DNA of 64,000 nt from Clostridia bacterium (GTDB taxonomy: Bacteria; Bacillota; Clostridia; Oscillospirales; Acutalibacteraceae). A program made the translations under genes and the position numbers. The notes under the pieces were generated by a model. The model was not told where the DNA came from, made no database searches, and was given only the letters and a program-made list of their open reading frames with translations. Numbering within the stretch: the first letter of the stretch is position 1; each line of letters starts with the position of its first letter. Below are positions 7,635 through 15,783 of this stretch, piece by piece. The stretch spans positions 89,292-153,291 of the forward strand of contig JAGADF010000016.1 in assembly GCA_017613735.1 (NCBI GenBank), read 5' to 3'.

Positions 7635-8924
7635 TTATTTGTTCGGAACAAGCTTTTCCTTGCCGCCCATATAAGGACGAAGGGCGACGGGAATATCGAC
7701 GCTGCCGTCCTCATTGAGGTTGTTTTCAAGGAAAGCGATAAGCATTCTCGGAGGCGCGACAACGGTATTGTTGAGCGTATGGGCAAGATACTTTTTGCCG
7801 TCCTCGCCGCTGACGCGGATTTTAAGACGTCTTGCCTGCGCGTCGCCGAGATTCGAGCAGGAACCTACCTCGAAATACTTCTTCTGTCTCGGGCTCCACG
7901 CCTCAACGTCAAGAGATTTGACCTTTAAGTCCGCAAGGTCGCCCGAACAGCATTCAAGCGTTCTTACGGGAATGTCGAGCGAGCGGAAAAGGTCAACCGT
8001 GTTCTGCCAGAGCTTGTCAAACCAGTAGGGGCTGTCCTCGGGCTTACAGATAACTATCATTTCCTGCTTTTCGAACTGGTGAATTCTGTAAACTCCCCTC
8101 TCCTCTATTCCGTGAGCGCCCTTTTCCTTGCGGAAGCACGGCGAATAGCTCGTAAGAGTGAGCGGAAGAGTCTTTTCGTCGTTGATTGTGTCAATGAATT
8201 TACCTATCATCGAGTGTTCGCTCGTGCCGATAAGATAAAGGTCCTCGCCTTCAATTTTATACATCATAGAGCTCATCTCGTCAAAGCTCATAACGCCCGT
8301 AACGACTTCGCTTCTAATCATAAACGGAGGAACGCAGTATGTGAAACCGCGGTCAATCATAAAGTCTCTCGCATAGGAGATAACCGCCGAATGAAGACGG
8401 GCGATATCGCCGACAAGATAGTAAAATCCGTTGCCCGCAACCTTTCTCGCAGAATCGAGGTCAATACCCGCGAAGGACTCCATAATATCGGTGTGATAAG
8501 GAATTTCAAAATCGGGAACAACCGGCTCGCCGAACTTTTCAATCTCAACGTTTTCGCTGTCGTCCTTGCCTATGGGAACGGACGGGTCGATAATGTTGGG
8601 AATCGTCATCATAATCTTCTTTATCTTTTCGGCGAGTTCTTCCTCAGTCTTTTCAAGGGCTGCAAGCCTGTCCGCCGCTTCGGTTACCTGCTTTTTGACC
8701 TGCTCGGCCTCGTCGCGCTTACCCTGAGCCATAAGAGCGCCTATTTCCTTGGAAATCTTGTTTCTGTTCGCTCGAAGAGCGTCGGCGTCCTGAAGCGCCT
8801 GACGGTACTGCTTATCAAGCTCAATAACCTCGTCAACAAGCGGGAGCTTTCTGTCCTGGAACTTGTTTCTGATGTTCTGTTTAACAATTTCGGGATTTTC
8901 TCTCAAAAACTTAATGTCAATCAT
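7635..8924 (-). CDS. serS: Seryl-tRNA synthetase
   Basis: 429-residue class II synthetase that charges tRNA-Ser. The N-terminal 110 residues form the long coiled-coil arm that grips the tRNA (QYRQALQDADALRANRNKISKEIG). Class II motif 2 is FRKEKGAHG...YRIHQFEKQEM. Motif 3 reads TLNNTVVAPPRMLIAFLENN, with the class II arginine kept but NNTVVAPPR in place of the common NGSGLAVGR. ATG 8924 follows AAGGAG. It starts 12 bases after the parB stop and is likely the last gene of the parA-parB-serS unit. The variant motif 3 may mark a clade-specific SerRS type. Confidence 0.94.
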   Translation of the reverse strand: MIDIKFLRENPEIVKQNIRNKFQDRKLPLVDEVIELDKQYRQALQDADALRANRNKISKEIGALMAQGKRDEAEQVKKQVTEAADRLAALEKTEEELAEKIKKIMMTIPNIIDPSVPIGKDDSENVEIEKFGEPVVPDFEIPYHTDIMESFAGIDLDSARKVAGNGFYYLVGDIARLHSAVISYARDFMIDRGFTYCVPPFMIRSEVVTGVMSFDEMSSMMYKIEGEDLYLIGTSEHSMIGKFIDTINDEKTLPLTLTSYSPCFRKEKGAHGIEERGVYRIHQFEKQEMIVICKPEDSPYWFDKLWQNTVDLFRSLDIPVRTLECCSGDLADLKVKSLDVEAWSPRQKKYFEVGSCSNLGDAQARRLKIRVSGEDGKKYLAHTLNNTVVAPPRMLIAFLENNLNEDGSVDIPVALRPYMGGKEKLVPNK

Positions 8925-8936
8925 TTTTATTTCTCC

Positions 8937-9797
8937 TTATTCCTTACCGATTTCATTTGCTATTTTCTTTAAGTCCTCTTTGTCAAAGAACTCTATTTCA
9001 AGCTTTCCGCCTCCGCCGGGAACAGCGTGAACCTTAACCCGTCTGCCGAGCGTTTCGGAAAGCGACAGCTCAACCTCGTCGAAATATACGTCGCGTTTAC
9101 CGCTCTTTTTAGTCTTTCTCGGCTTTTTCGCGCTCTTTTGCTTAGCCATTCTCTCGATATCGCGAACCGTAGCCTTATCTTTAATTATAAGCGAAGCGGC
9201 ATAACGCATATCCTCTTCGTTTTCAAAGCCTAAAAGCGCTCTCGCGTGACCTTCGGAAATCTTACCGCCGGCGACCGTATCGCGTATGTCGTCGGGAAGT
9301 TTTAAAAGCCTTAAGGCGTTAGCTACCGCAGGTCTTGATTTGCCGACTCTGTAAGCCGCCTCCTCCTGTGTTAAGCCGAAGTTTTCAATAAGCTCATAAA
9401 GTCCCTGCGCCTGTTCTATCGGGTTTAAATCCTCTCTCTGAAGATTTTCTATAAGAGCGATTGCCGCCGTTTCGTCGTCGCTTAAATCCCTTACGGTAAC
9501 GGGAACTTCCTTAAGCCCCGCCATTTTCGCCGCACGCCAGCGACGTTCGCCCGCTACAATCTGGTAACTGCCGTCCTTTCTCGGGCGTACAAGAAGCGGC
9601 TGTAACACGCCGTACTGAGAAATGCTTTCGGCAAGCTCCGAAAGAGAGCCCTCGTCAAATGCCTTTCGGGGCTGAGTGCGGTTAGGCTCAATGTCGTCAA
9701 TATTCAGCGTGATGGCGCTGTTGCCCGTTTCAAGCGCGGTATTGTCAAGGAAAAGGCTGTCAAAGCCTCTGCCGAGTCCGCCTTTTTTTACTGCCAT
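8937..9797 (-). CDS. parB: Chromosome-partitioning protein ParB/Spo0J
   Basis: 286 residues. ParB N-terminal CTPase domain with GERRWRAAKMAG and ENLQREDLNPIEQAQG, then the HTH segment TQEEAAYRVGKSRPAVANALRLLKLP, then a C-terminal dimerisation region. The N-terminus MAVKKGGLGRGFDSLF is typical of Spo0J. It loads at parS as a CTP-gated clamp, recruits SMC and works with ParA/Soj to organise the origin. Two parS sites are present nearby. ATG 9797 follows AGGAGG; parA ends 12 bases upstream. Identity is firm. Confidence 0.96.
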   Translation of the reverse strand: MAVKKGGLGRGFDSLFLDNTALETGNSAITLNIDDIEPNRTQPRKAFDEGSLSELAESISQYGVLQPLLVRPRKDGSYQIVAGERRWRAAKMAGLKEVPVTVRDLSDDETAAIALIENLQREDLNPIEQAQGLYELIENFGLTQEEAAYRVGKSRPAVANALRLLKLPDDIRDTVAGGKISEGHARALLGFENEEDMRYAASLIIKDKATVRDIERMAKQKSAKKPRKTKKSGKRDVYFDEVELSLSETLGRRVKVHAVPGGGGKLEIEFFDKEDLKKIANEIGKE

Positions 9798-9809
9798 AGT
9801 TACCTCCTG

Positions 9810-10580
9810 CTAACTTCTTTCGCTCTTTTTGATAAATTCTTTCGCAAATTCCTCATAAGCCTTCGCGCCCTTTGAGGAACGGTCGTAATACATAACCGGC
9901 TCGCCGAATGACGGAGCCTCGGAAAGCCTTACGTTCTTTGGAATAGCGGTCGAATAGACCTTCTGCGGAAACGCCCTTTTGACCTCTGAAGCAACCTGCT
10001 GAGTCAGGTTGAGCCTGCTGTCGTACATTGTGAACAGAACGCCCTCCATTTCAATATGGGGGTTGTAAAGGCGTTTTACTTGTCGGACAGTCGAAATCAG
10101 CTGGGCAAGCCCCTCAAGCGAATAGTATTCGCACTGCATCGGAACAAGGAAGGTGTCCGAAGCGCAAAGCGCGTTAATGGTAATAATTCCCAATGACGGC
10201 GGGCAGTCAAGAAAGATATAGTCGTAATCCGCCCAGACCTCAAGAAGCGCTTTCTTTAAAAGGCTTTCACGGTTTTCAATCGCTATCATTTCAACCTCTG
10301 CGCCCGCAAGATTCATATCCGACGGCAGCAGAGAAACATTCTTGAATTTCGTGACAACGGTGCATTCTTTCGCCGACGCGCCGTTTATAAGCATATCATA
10401 GGTCGAAGCGGAAATATTTCTCTTATTCACGCCGAAGCCGCTTGTGGAATTGCCCTGCGGGTCAATGTCGACAAGAAGCGCTTTCTTTCCCAGCGCGCCG
10501 ACTGCGGCGGCAAGGTTTACGGCTGTAGTGGTCTTTCCCACCCCGCCCTTCTGATTTATTATAGAAACAATTTTTGCCAT
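9810..10580 (-). CDS. parA: Chromosome-partitioning ATPase ParA/Soj
   Basis: 256 residues. The deviant Walker A KGGVGKTT is at residues 11-18, with DIDPQGNSTSGFG (Walker A') and the FLDCPPSLG Walker B region. The protein dimerises on ATP, binds DNA nonspecifically, and in Firmicutes also modulates DnaA. No N-terminal HTH is present, so it is the chromosomal Soj type. ATG 10580 follows GAGGTG; an extended -10 lies about 25 bases upstream and a parS site is about 110 bases upstream. It heads the parA-parB-serS unit. Confidence 0.96.
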   Translation of the reverse strand: MAKIVSIINQKGGVGKTTTAVNLAAAVGALGKKALLVDIDPQGNSTSGFGVNKRNISASTYDMLINGASAKECTVVTKFKNVSLLPSDMNLAGAEVEMIAIENRESLLKKALLEVWADYDYIFLDCPPSLGIITINALCASDTFLVPMQCEYYSLEGLAQLISTVRQVKRLYNPHIEMEGVLFTMYDSRLNLTQQVASEVKRAFPQKVYSTAIPKNVRLSEAPSFGEPVMYYDRSSKGAKAYEEFAKEFIKKSERS

Positions 10581-10601
10581 GTTTTCACCTCAACATTACA
10601 G

Positions 10602-10610
10602 AGTATACCA
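10602..10610 (-). promoter_or_regulatory. Extended -10 promoter of parA-parB-serS
   Basis: Minus strand TGGTATACT (TGn + TATACT), with an AT-rich upstream stretch but no good -35. The start would lie about 15 bases before the parA ribosome site. Confidence 0.6.
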
Positions 10611-10689
10611 TAATAATATAAAAAATAAAAGTGATTTTTTCATTTTTCGGTCCGATTTTTCGTTCTGCGGCAAAAAAATACGCAAAATA

Positions 10690-10705
10690 CGTTTCACGTG
10701 AAACA
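10690..10705. other. parS: parS centromere site 1
   Basis: CGTTTCACGTGAAACA matches the Firmicute parS consensus TGTTTCACGTGAAACA at 15 of 16 positions, with the 14-base palindromic core intact. It lies between the noc terminator and the parA promoter, a common site for one parS copy. Confidence 0.92.
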
Positions 10706-10710
10706 TTTAT

Positions 10711-10754
10711 ATAAAAAGCAAAGCAAAAGCGCCCACTATAGCAGTGAGCGCTTT
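10711..10754 (-). terminator. Terminator of noc
   Basis: On the minus strand a 12-bp stem (arms 10743-10754 and 10726-10737, one G-U pair) with a 5-base loop is followed by TGCTTTGCTTTTT. It ends the leftward noc transcript just before parS. Confidence 0.85.
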
Positions 10755-10841
10755 CGCTTGTGGATGTGGGGTGTGAAAGAGAAGGATATGGGTGCGGGAA
10801 AACCCGCTATATTAAGCCCTTTCGGGCGTAATACCGATTTG

Positions 10842-11669
10842 TCAGCCTGCGGTTTTTGCCGTAAACCCCGCCTGCTTCGGTATGCGGACGACGTACTCTA
10901 TATATTCGTCCGTCTCGCTTTTCGCCGAATCCGCGTCAATACCCGCTCTGCGGATAGCGTCAACGGCGTGATTCAGGGTGTTTATAAAGATTCTTATGTC
11001 ACGGAAACTCTTTTTGACCGTCCCTTGCGGCTCCTCGGTGCGTTTATTCATCTGAAAAATCAGTCTTTCGCTTTCTTCGACGTTAAGGTGCCGGTCAATT
11101 ATTATAGATAACGCGCGCTCGCGCAGGTCGTCGGTTTCAAGCCTTAAAAGCGCTCTCGCGTGCCTTTCGGTAAGCCCCGCCTTCGATATTTCGTAACGCA
11201 GCTGTTCGTTGAGTTTCAGAAGTCTCAGTTTGTTTGAAAGCGTCGGCTGAGCCTTGCCCAGTTTTCTTCCGATTTCTTCCTGACTCATTCCGTATACATT
11301 CAGCAGTTTATCGAGAGCAAGCGCCTCTTCAAAAAACGAAAGGTCGCTTCTCTGTATGTTCTCAAGCACGGAAAGAATTGTAGACTGTTCCTCGTCCGCG
11401 TCAATTATTATAGCGGGAACCTTTGTCATACCTATTAATCTTGCCGCGCGAAGCCGTCTTTCGCCGGAAATCAGTTCGTATTCACCGCTTTCGAGCTTTC
11501 TTACGGTGAGCGGCTGTATAATTCCGTTAGCTCTTATGCTCTGCGCAAGCTCTTCAAGCTCGTCAAAATCAAAATGCTTTCTCGGCTGGTTGGGATTGGG
11601 TTTGATTCTGCTCTGCGGCAAAAGCATTACGGTCTCCCCTACCGTCGGTTTTAACTGTGACTTAAACAA
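10842..11669 (-). CDS. noc: Nucleoid occlusion protein Noc (ParB paralogue)
   Basis: 275 residues, a second ParB-family protein: GERRLRAARLIG, ENIQRSDLSFFEEALAL, and the HTH segment MSQEEIGRKLGKAQPTLSNKLRLL. The order rsmG-noc-parA-parB is that of Bacillus, where Noc binds its own sites and the membrane to keep FtsZ off the nucleoid. The N-terminus is short and amphipathic (MFKSQLKPTVGETV). The start is a TTG at 11669 backed by GGAGGTG 7 bases upstream. The C-terminus is longer than usual. I saw no TATTTCCCGGGAAATA-type Noc site in the window. Noc rather than a third ParB is inferred from gene order. Confidence 0.88.
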   Translation of the reverse strand: MFKSQLKPTVGETVMLLPQSRIKPNPNQPRKHFDFDELEELAQSIRANGIIQPLTVRKLESGEYELISGERRLRAARLIGMTKVPAIIIDADEEQSTILSVLENIQRSDLSFFEEALALDKLLNVYGMSQEEIGRKLGKAQPTLSNKLRLLKLNEQLRYEISKAGLTERHARALLRLETDDLRERALSIIIDRHLNVEESERLIFQMNKRTEEPQGTVKKSFRDIRIFINTLNHAVDAIRRAGIDADSAKSETDEYIEYVVRIPKQAGFTAKTAG

Positions 11670-11782
11670 AAAATTTCACCTCCGTGGCTTGTCCTTACAA
11701 ATAAAGGTTAGCACACAAAGGTGAAAAAATAAAGCATTTTCGATTGTCATAAATCCTTATATATCAAGGGTTTTCGGCATTA

Positions 11783-12493
11783 TCAGAGCGGTTTTGACGC
11801 GATTTTTGACGAAGCGCGCGGATACCTTGTCGGAGTTTGCGATATTTTTTTAATTCTCACTATCGTTCGCTCTCCCCTGCCGAAAAGCTCAAAGCCGTCA
11901 GAGGCTGTAATTTCGCCGCCGAGAGTTTTAACCGCGTTTTCGGACTGACTTATTTCCTCATCCGCCATATCGCCCTTCATGGCGATAAATTCACCGCCCG
12001 TTTTAACAAACGGCAGACAGTATTCGGAAAGTACGGGCAACGCCGCAACCGCCCTCGCTACGGCAAAATCGTACTTTTCACGGTACTTCCCGTCCTGACC
12101 GCCCTGCTCAGCGCGAAGATGAACGGTTTTAGCCGTCAAATCAAGCTCTTTTAATACATTTTCAAGAAAAACAAGCCTTTTGTTAAGGCTGTCAAGCAAA
12201 GTAAGATTAATATCAGGTCTTGCGATAAGCAACGCAACGCCGGGAAAACCCGCGCCCGTTCCAACGTCTATAACGCTTGCATTTTCGGGAATGTCAACGA
12301 ATTTAAGCACCGAAAGGCTGTCAGCGAAATGCTTTATAACTATTTCGTCAGGCTCGGTTATTGCCGTCAGATTCATTACTTTGTTCGTTTCGATAAGCAT
12401 TTCGGCGTATTTATCGAAACGCGAAAGCGCTTTTTCATCAAGGGAAATCCCGAAGAAATCCGCTTTTTCCTTTAATAAAGAGGTGTTAATCAT
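11783..12493 (-). CDS. rsmG: 16S rRNA (guanine527-N7)-methyltransferase
   Basis: 236 residues. SAM-binding motif VIDVGTGAGFPGVALLIA, then LLDSLNKRLVFLENVLKEL and the catalytic region YDFAVARAVAALPVLSEYCLPFVKTGG, all diagnostic for RsmG (GidB). It methylates G527 in the 530 loop of 16S rRNA. I chose ATG 12493, one base after the mnmG stop, because AAGGAGGG lies just before it inside the end of mnmG. Translational coupling with mnmG is likely. The C-terminal 18 residues (PTRYPRASSKIASKPL) are typical of the family. Confidence 0.95.
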   Translation of the reverse strand: MINTSLLKEKADFFGISLDEKALSRFDKYAEMLIETNKVMNLTAITEPDEIVIKHFADSLSVLKFVDIPENASVIDVGTGAGFPGVALLIARPDINLTLLDSLNKRLVFLENVLKELDLTAKTVHLRAEQGGQDGKYREKYDFAVARAVAALPVLSEYCLPFVKTGGEFIAMKGDMADEEISQSENAVKTLGGEITASDGFELFGRGERTIVRIKKISQTPTRYPRASSKIASKPL

Positions 12494-12494
12494 A

Positions 12495-14366
12495 TCAGAC
12501 GCCCTCCTTCGCAAGAAAAATGAGAAGGACGGAGATGTCCGCGGGCGTAACTCCCGAAATACGGCTCGCCTGCCCTACCGACTGGGGACGCGCCTTCGTC
12601 AGCTTTTCCCTCGCCTCAAGCCTGAGTCCGTCGATTGCGTTAAAATCAACGCTTTCGGGGATTTTCTTAACCTCAAGGCGGTGCATTTCCTCAACCTGAG
12701 CCTGCTGTCTTTTAATATAGCCGTCGTACTTTAATTCAATTTCAACCTGTTCGAAAACGTCCTCGGGCAAATCGGGACGGGTTTTGTCAAAAGGTTTAAG
12801 CAATTCGTAATTAAGCTGGGGCCTGCGGATTAATTCCGAAAGCCGCGCGCCCGTTTTAAGCGCCGATGTTTCACGTGAAACAAGGAATTCCTGAAGCTCC
12901 TCGGACGGCGGAAGCACAGTATTTTCAACCCTTTCGAGTTCTTCGGCTATCATTTTTTTCTTTTCGAGAAGGCGGTTATGCTTCTCTTCGCTGACGAGCC
13001 CGACTTCATAGCCTTTTTCGGTCAGGCGAAGGTCGGCGTTGTCCTGTCTTAAAAGAAGTCTGTATTCGCTTCTCGAGGTCATCATTCTGTAAGGGTCCAT
13101 ACAGCCCTTTGTTACAAGGTCGTCTATAAGCGTGCCTATATAAGAGGTTTCTCTGCCGAGAACAAACGGCTCTTTGCCCTGAACCTCCCTCGCGGCGTTG
13201 ATTCCCGCGATAAGTCCCTGCGCCGCGGCTTCCTCATAACCGCTTGAACCGTTGAACTGTCCCGCGCCGAAAAGTCCCCTGAAATCAAGAAATTCAAGGC
13301 TTTGCGAAAGCGCGAGCGGGTCTACGCAGTCATACTCTATGGCGTAAGCAGTACGCATTATTTCAACGTTTTCAAGACCGGGAATCGTTCTTAAAAACTT
13401 AAGCTGAACGTCCTCGGGAAGAGACGAAGACATGCCCTGAAGATACATTTCCTCCGTATCCTCGCCGCAGGGCTCAATAAAGAGCTGGTGTCTCTGTTTT
13501 TCGGGAAAACGGACTATTTTATCTTCAATGCTCGGACAGTAACGCGGTCCGACGCCGCTTATTTTACCGCTGTAGAGCGGTGAGCGGTGAAGATTTTCAA
13601 GAATTATGTTCTTCGTATCGTCATTCGTATATGTAATATGGCAGGCAACCTTATTTTTCGGTTTTTCTTCGCTGTCAAAGGAAAAAGCAACCGTTTTTTC
13701 GTCGCCCTCCTGCAATTCCGTTTTTGAAAAATCTATAGTTCTGCTGTTAACTCTTGCGGGAGTGCCCGTCTTAAAGCGGCGAAGCGGAATACCAAGTTTT
13801 ACAAGGGCTTTTGAGAGTTCCGTCGCGGGGAACATTCCGTCAGGTCCGCTTTCGTATGAAACGTCGCCGATAAAGATTCTTCCGCCGAGGAAAGTGCCCG
13901 TTGCGAGAATTACGCACTGCGCGGTATAAACCGCCTCCAGACGGGTTTTAAGCGTCCACAGTCCATTGTCATCCCTATATAAATCAACAATTTCGCACTG
14001 TCTTAAGTCAAGGTTTTCCTGCTTTTCGACGGCGTGCTTCATATATTCGCAGTATTTTCTGCGGTCAATCTGCGCTCTGAGCGAATGAACCGCGGGGCCT
14101 TTTCCGAGATTTAACATTCTTGACTGAATACTCGTCTTGTCCGCCGCAACGCCCATTTCGCCGCCGAGAGCGTCGATTTCACGGACAAGATGTCCCTTTG
14201 AGGTGCCGCCGATTGACGGGTTGCAGGGCATATTGCCGACAGAGTCAAGATTAATCGCAAACATTACGGTTTTACAGCCGAGGCGCGCCGAACCAAGCCC
14301 TGCCTCAATTCCGGCATGGCCTGCGCCGATAACGGCAACGTCATAATGTTTTGCAAAATACTCCAT
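12495..14366 (-). CDS. mnmG: tRNA uridine-5-carboxymethylaminomethyl modification enzyme, FAD subunit
   Basis: 623 residues, usual length for MnmG (GidA). The FAD motif VIGAGHAGIEAGLGSARLG is at residues 10-28; also seen are MPCNPSIGGTSKGHLVREIDALGG, KTGTPARVNSRTIDF, YCPSIEDKI and the C-terminal VTPADISVLLIFL. With MnmE it installs cmnm5U at the wobble position of certain tRNAs. The start ATG 14366 is one base after the mnmE stop, with only a short AGGT ribosome site, implying coupling to mnmE. A perfect parS site lies inside the gene. Its partner gene mnmE is frameshifted in this sequence. Confidence 0.96.
   Translation of the reverse strand: MEYFAKHYDVAVIGAGHAGIEAGLGSARLGCKTVMFAINLDSVGNMPCNPSIGGTSKGHLVREIDALGGEMGVAADKTSIQSRMLNLGKGPAVHSLRAQIDRRKYCEYMKHAVEKQENLDLRQCEIVDLYRDDNGLWTLKTRLEAVYTAQCVILATGTFLGGRIFIGDVSYESGPDGMFPATELSKALVKLGIPLRRFKTGTPARVNSRTIDFSKTELQEGDEKTVAFSFDSEEKPKNKVACHITYTNDDTKNIILENLHRSPLYSGKISGVGPRYCPSIEDKIVRFPEKQRHQLFIEPCGEDTEEMYLQGMSSSLPEDVQLKFLRTIPGLENVEIMRTAYAIEYDCVDPLALSQSLEFLDFRGLFGAGQFNGSSGYEEAAAQGLIAGINAAREVQGKEPFVLGRETSYIGTLIDDLVTKGCMDPYRMMTSRSEYRLLLRQDNADLRLTEKGYEVGLVSEEKHNRLLEKKKMIAEELERVENTVLPPSEELQEFLVSRETSALKTGARLSELIRRPQLNYELLKPFDKTRPDLPEDVFEQVEIELKYDGYIKRQQAQVEEMHRLEVKKIPESVDFNAIDGLRLEAREKLTKARPQSVGQASRISGVTPADISVLLIFLAKEGV
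12867..12882. other. parS: parS centromere site 2 (inside mnmG)
   Basis: TGTTTCACGTGAAACA is a perfect 16-base match to the Firmicute parS consensus. It sits in the coding sequence of mnmG, so it is under double constraint as protein code and ParB loading site. It is about 2.2 kb from the first site and 6-7 kb from dnaA. Confidence 0.95.
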
Positions 14367-14367
14367 A

Positions 14368-15731
14368 TTATTTACCTACGCAGAAACGCGAAAATATTTC
14401 GTTTATAACCGAATCCGACGCCTTTTCGCCCGTGAGAACGAGAAGGGAGTCGATAGCCGAATCGACCGTGACGTTGACCGCATCAAGCGTGACGCCGTTT
14501 TTAAGGTCGTTTTCAGCCTGAATAATATCTCTTAAAGCCTGCTCGCAGCAGCTTTTCTGCCTCGCATTTATAAGAGAGGCGACCGACGGGTCAAAATCGG
14601 CTGTCTCGAGAGCTTTTTCGATAATGTCACAGAGCTTTTGTCTGTCGTCGGGATTTTTTGCGCTGATTTCAACCAAGTTTTCAAAGTTTTGTATAATTAA
14701 ATTCTTCTGCGCCTTTTGCTCAAGGTCGGCTTTGTTGAGAATTGCAACACATTTCTTGTTTTTTACAAGGGAGACAATCTCTTCATCCTCTTGTGTAAAA
14801 GGTCGGGACAAATCGAAAACCGCGAGGGCAAAATCTGCGCTTTCAAGCCATTTTTTCGCCTTATCGACGCCGATTTTTTCAACCTCGTCCTCCGAGGAAC
14901 GAAGTCCGGCGGTATCTGCAAGGCGAAGGGTTGCCGCGCCGATAACCGCGGTTTCTTCAACGATATCACGGGTTGTGCCCTCGACCGCGGTGACGATTGA
15001 CCTGTCCTCGCCGAGAAGCATATTCATCAGAGTCGATTTTCCGACATTCGGCTTTCCTACAATCGCGGTACGCACTCCGCCTATAACCGCCTTTCCCGTA
15101 TCGAAACGCGATATAAGATTTTCAAGCTCCTTTTCGGCGGTGTTAAGATTTTCAACTAATTCGCCGCTTGTAAGCTCTTCAATTTCATCGTCGGGGTAGT
15201 CCACCCACGCCGCAAGCGAAGCCGAGGCGGAAATGAGAATACCGTTGATTTCGGCTATTTTTTTACTCAGCGCGCCCTCAAGAGTGTTGTAAGCCGCCTT
15301 CGTTTCCTGCTCGGAATGAGAGGAAATGATGTTCATAACCGATTCTGCGCTCGTCAAATCCATTTTACCGTTGAGGAAGGCTCTTTTTGTGAATTCGCCC
15401 GCAGGGCGGGGAGAGCGCCCGCAGAAAGCACGCTGCGAAGCACCTCACGCGTTACAAAAAGCCCGCCGTGACAGTTAAGCTCAACAACGTCTTCGCCCGT
15501 ATAGCTTTTCGGAGCTTTAAAAACAAGAGCCACAACCTCGTCGACGGGTTCGCCGTCCTCGCTCTTAACGGAGCCGAGCAACGCCGAATAGCCCCTTAAA
15601 TCCTTAAGGAGCCTGCCGTTTTTCGATATAAACACCTTGTCTGCGATTTCAACGGCGTTTTCGCCCGAAATACGCACGATACCTATTCCGCCGGGTGAAA
15701 GACCGGTCGAAATTGCGGCAACAGTCGACAT
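14368..15731 (-). pseudogene. mnmE: tRNA modification GTPase MnmE, split by a single-base frameshift
   Basis: Two reading frames together make a full MnmE of about 454 residues. The first (15731 to 15354) encodes the N-terminal tetrahydrofolate-binding domain (STGLSPGGIGIVRISG, PKSYTGEDVVELNCHGG) and loses the family frame after VLSAGA. The second frame picks up GEFTKRAFLNGKMDLTSAES and continues with the G domain (GKPNVGKST, NKAD) and the C-terminal FCVGK. Restoring one base near 15401 (CTGCGGG to CTGCCGGG) gives GALPALPGEFTKRAFLNG, which aligns without gap to the family GARLAEPGEFTKRAFLNG. It is either a recent mutation, a sequencing error in a GC-rich patch, or recoded. Start ATG 15731, ribosome site AAAGGTG. 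Confidence 0.88.
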
Positions 15732-15744
15732 TACATCACCTTTA

Positions 15745-15780
15745 TCAATAAAACAAAAAGGGGAGTCGAAACTCCCCTTA
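15745..15780 (-). terminator. Terminator of the rpmH-rnpA-yidD-yidC-jag unit
   Basis: Minus strand AAGGGGAGT-TTCG-ACTCCCCTT followed by TTTTGTTTTATTG. A stable UUCG tetraloop hairpin 5 bases after the jag stop, separating it from mnmE. Confidence 0.92.
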
Positions 15781-15783
15781 AAA

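Noticed and set aside
8079-8972. 297-codon plus-strand frame across serS
   Set aside because: Antisense to a clear synthetase, no ribosome site, improbable composition.
10842-11669. noc as a plasmid-type ParB from a mobile element
   Set aside because: Gene order rsmG-noc-parA-parB is the chromosomal Bacillus-type arrangement, with no integrase or transposase nearby.
15354-15420. Programmed -1 frameshift in mnmE
   Set aside because: A -1 slip at the CCC run would give PRPAGEF rather than the gap-free PALPGEF, and no canonical X-XXY-YYZ slippery site with a spaced pseudoknot is evident; a one-base deletion explains the data better.
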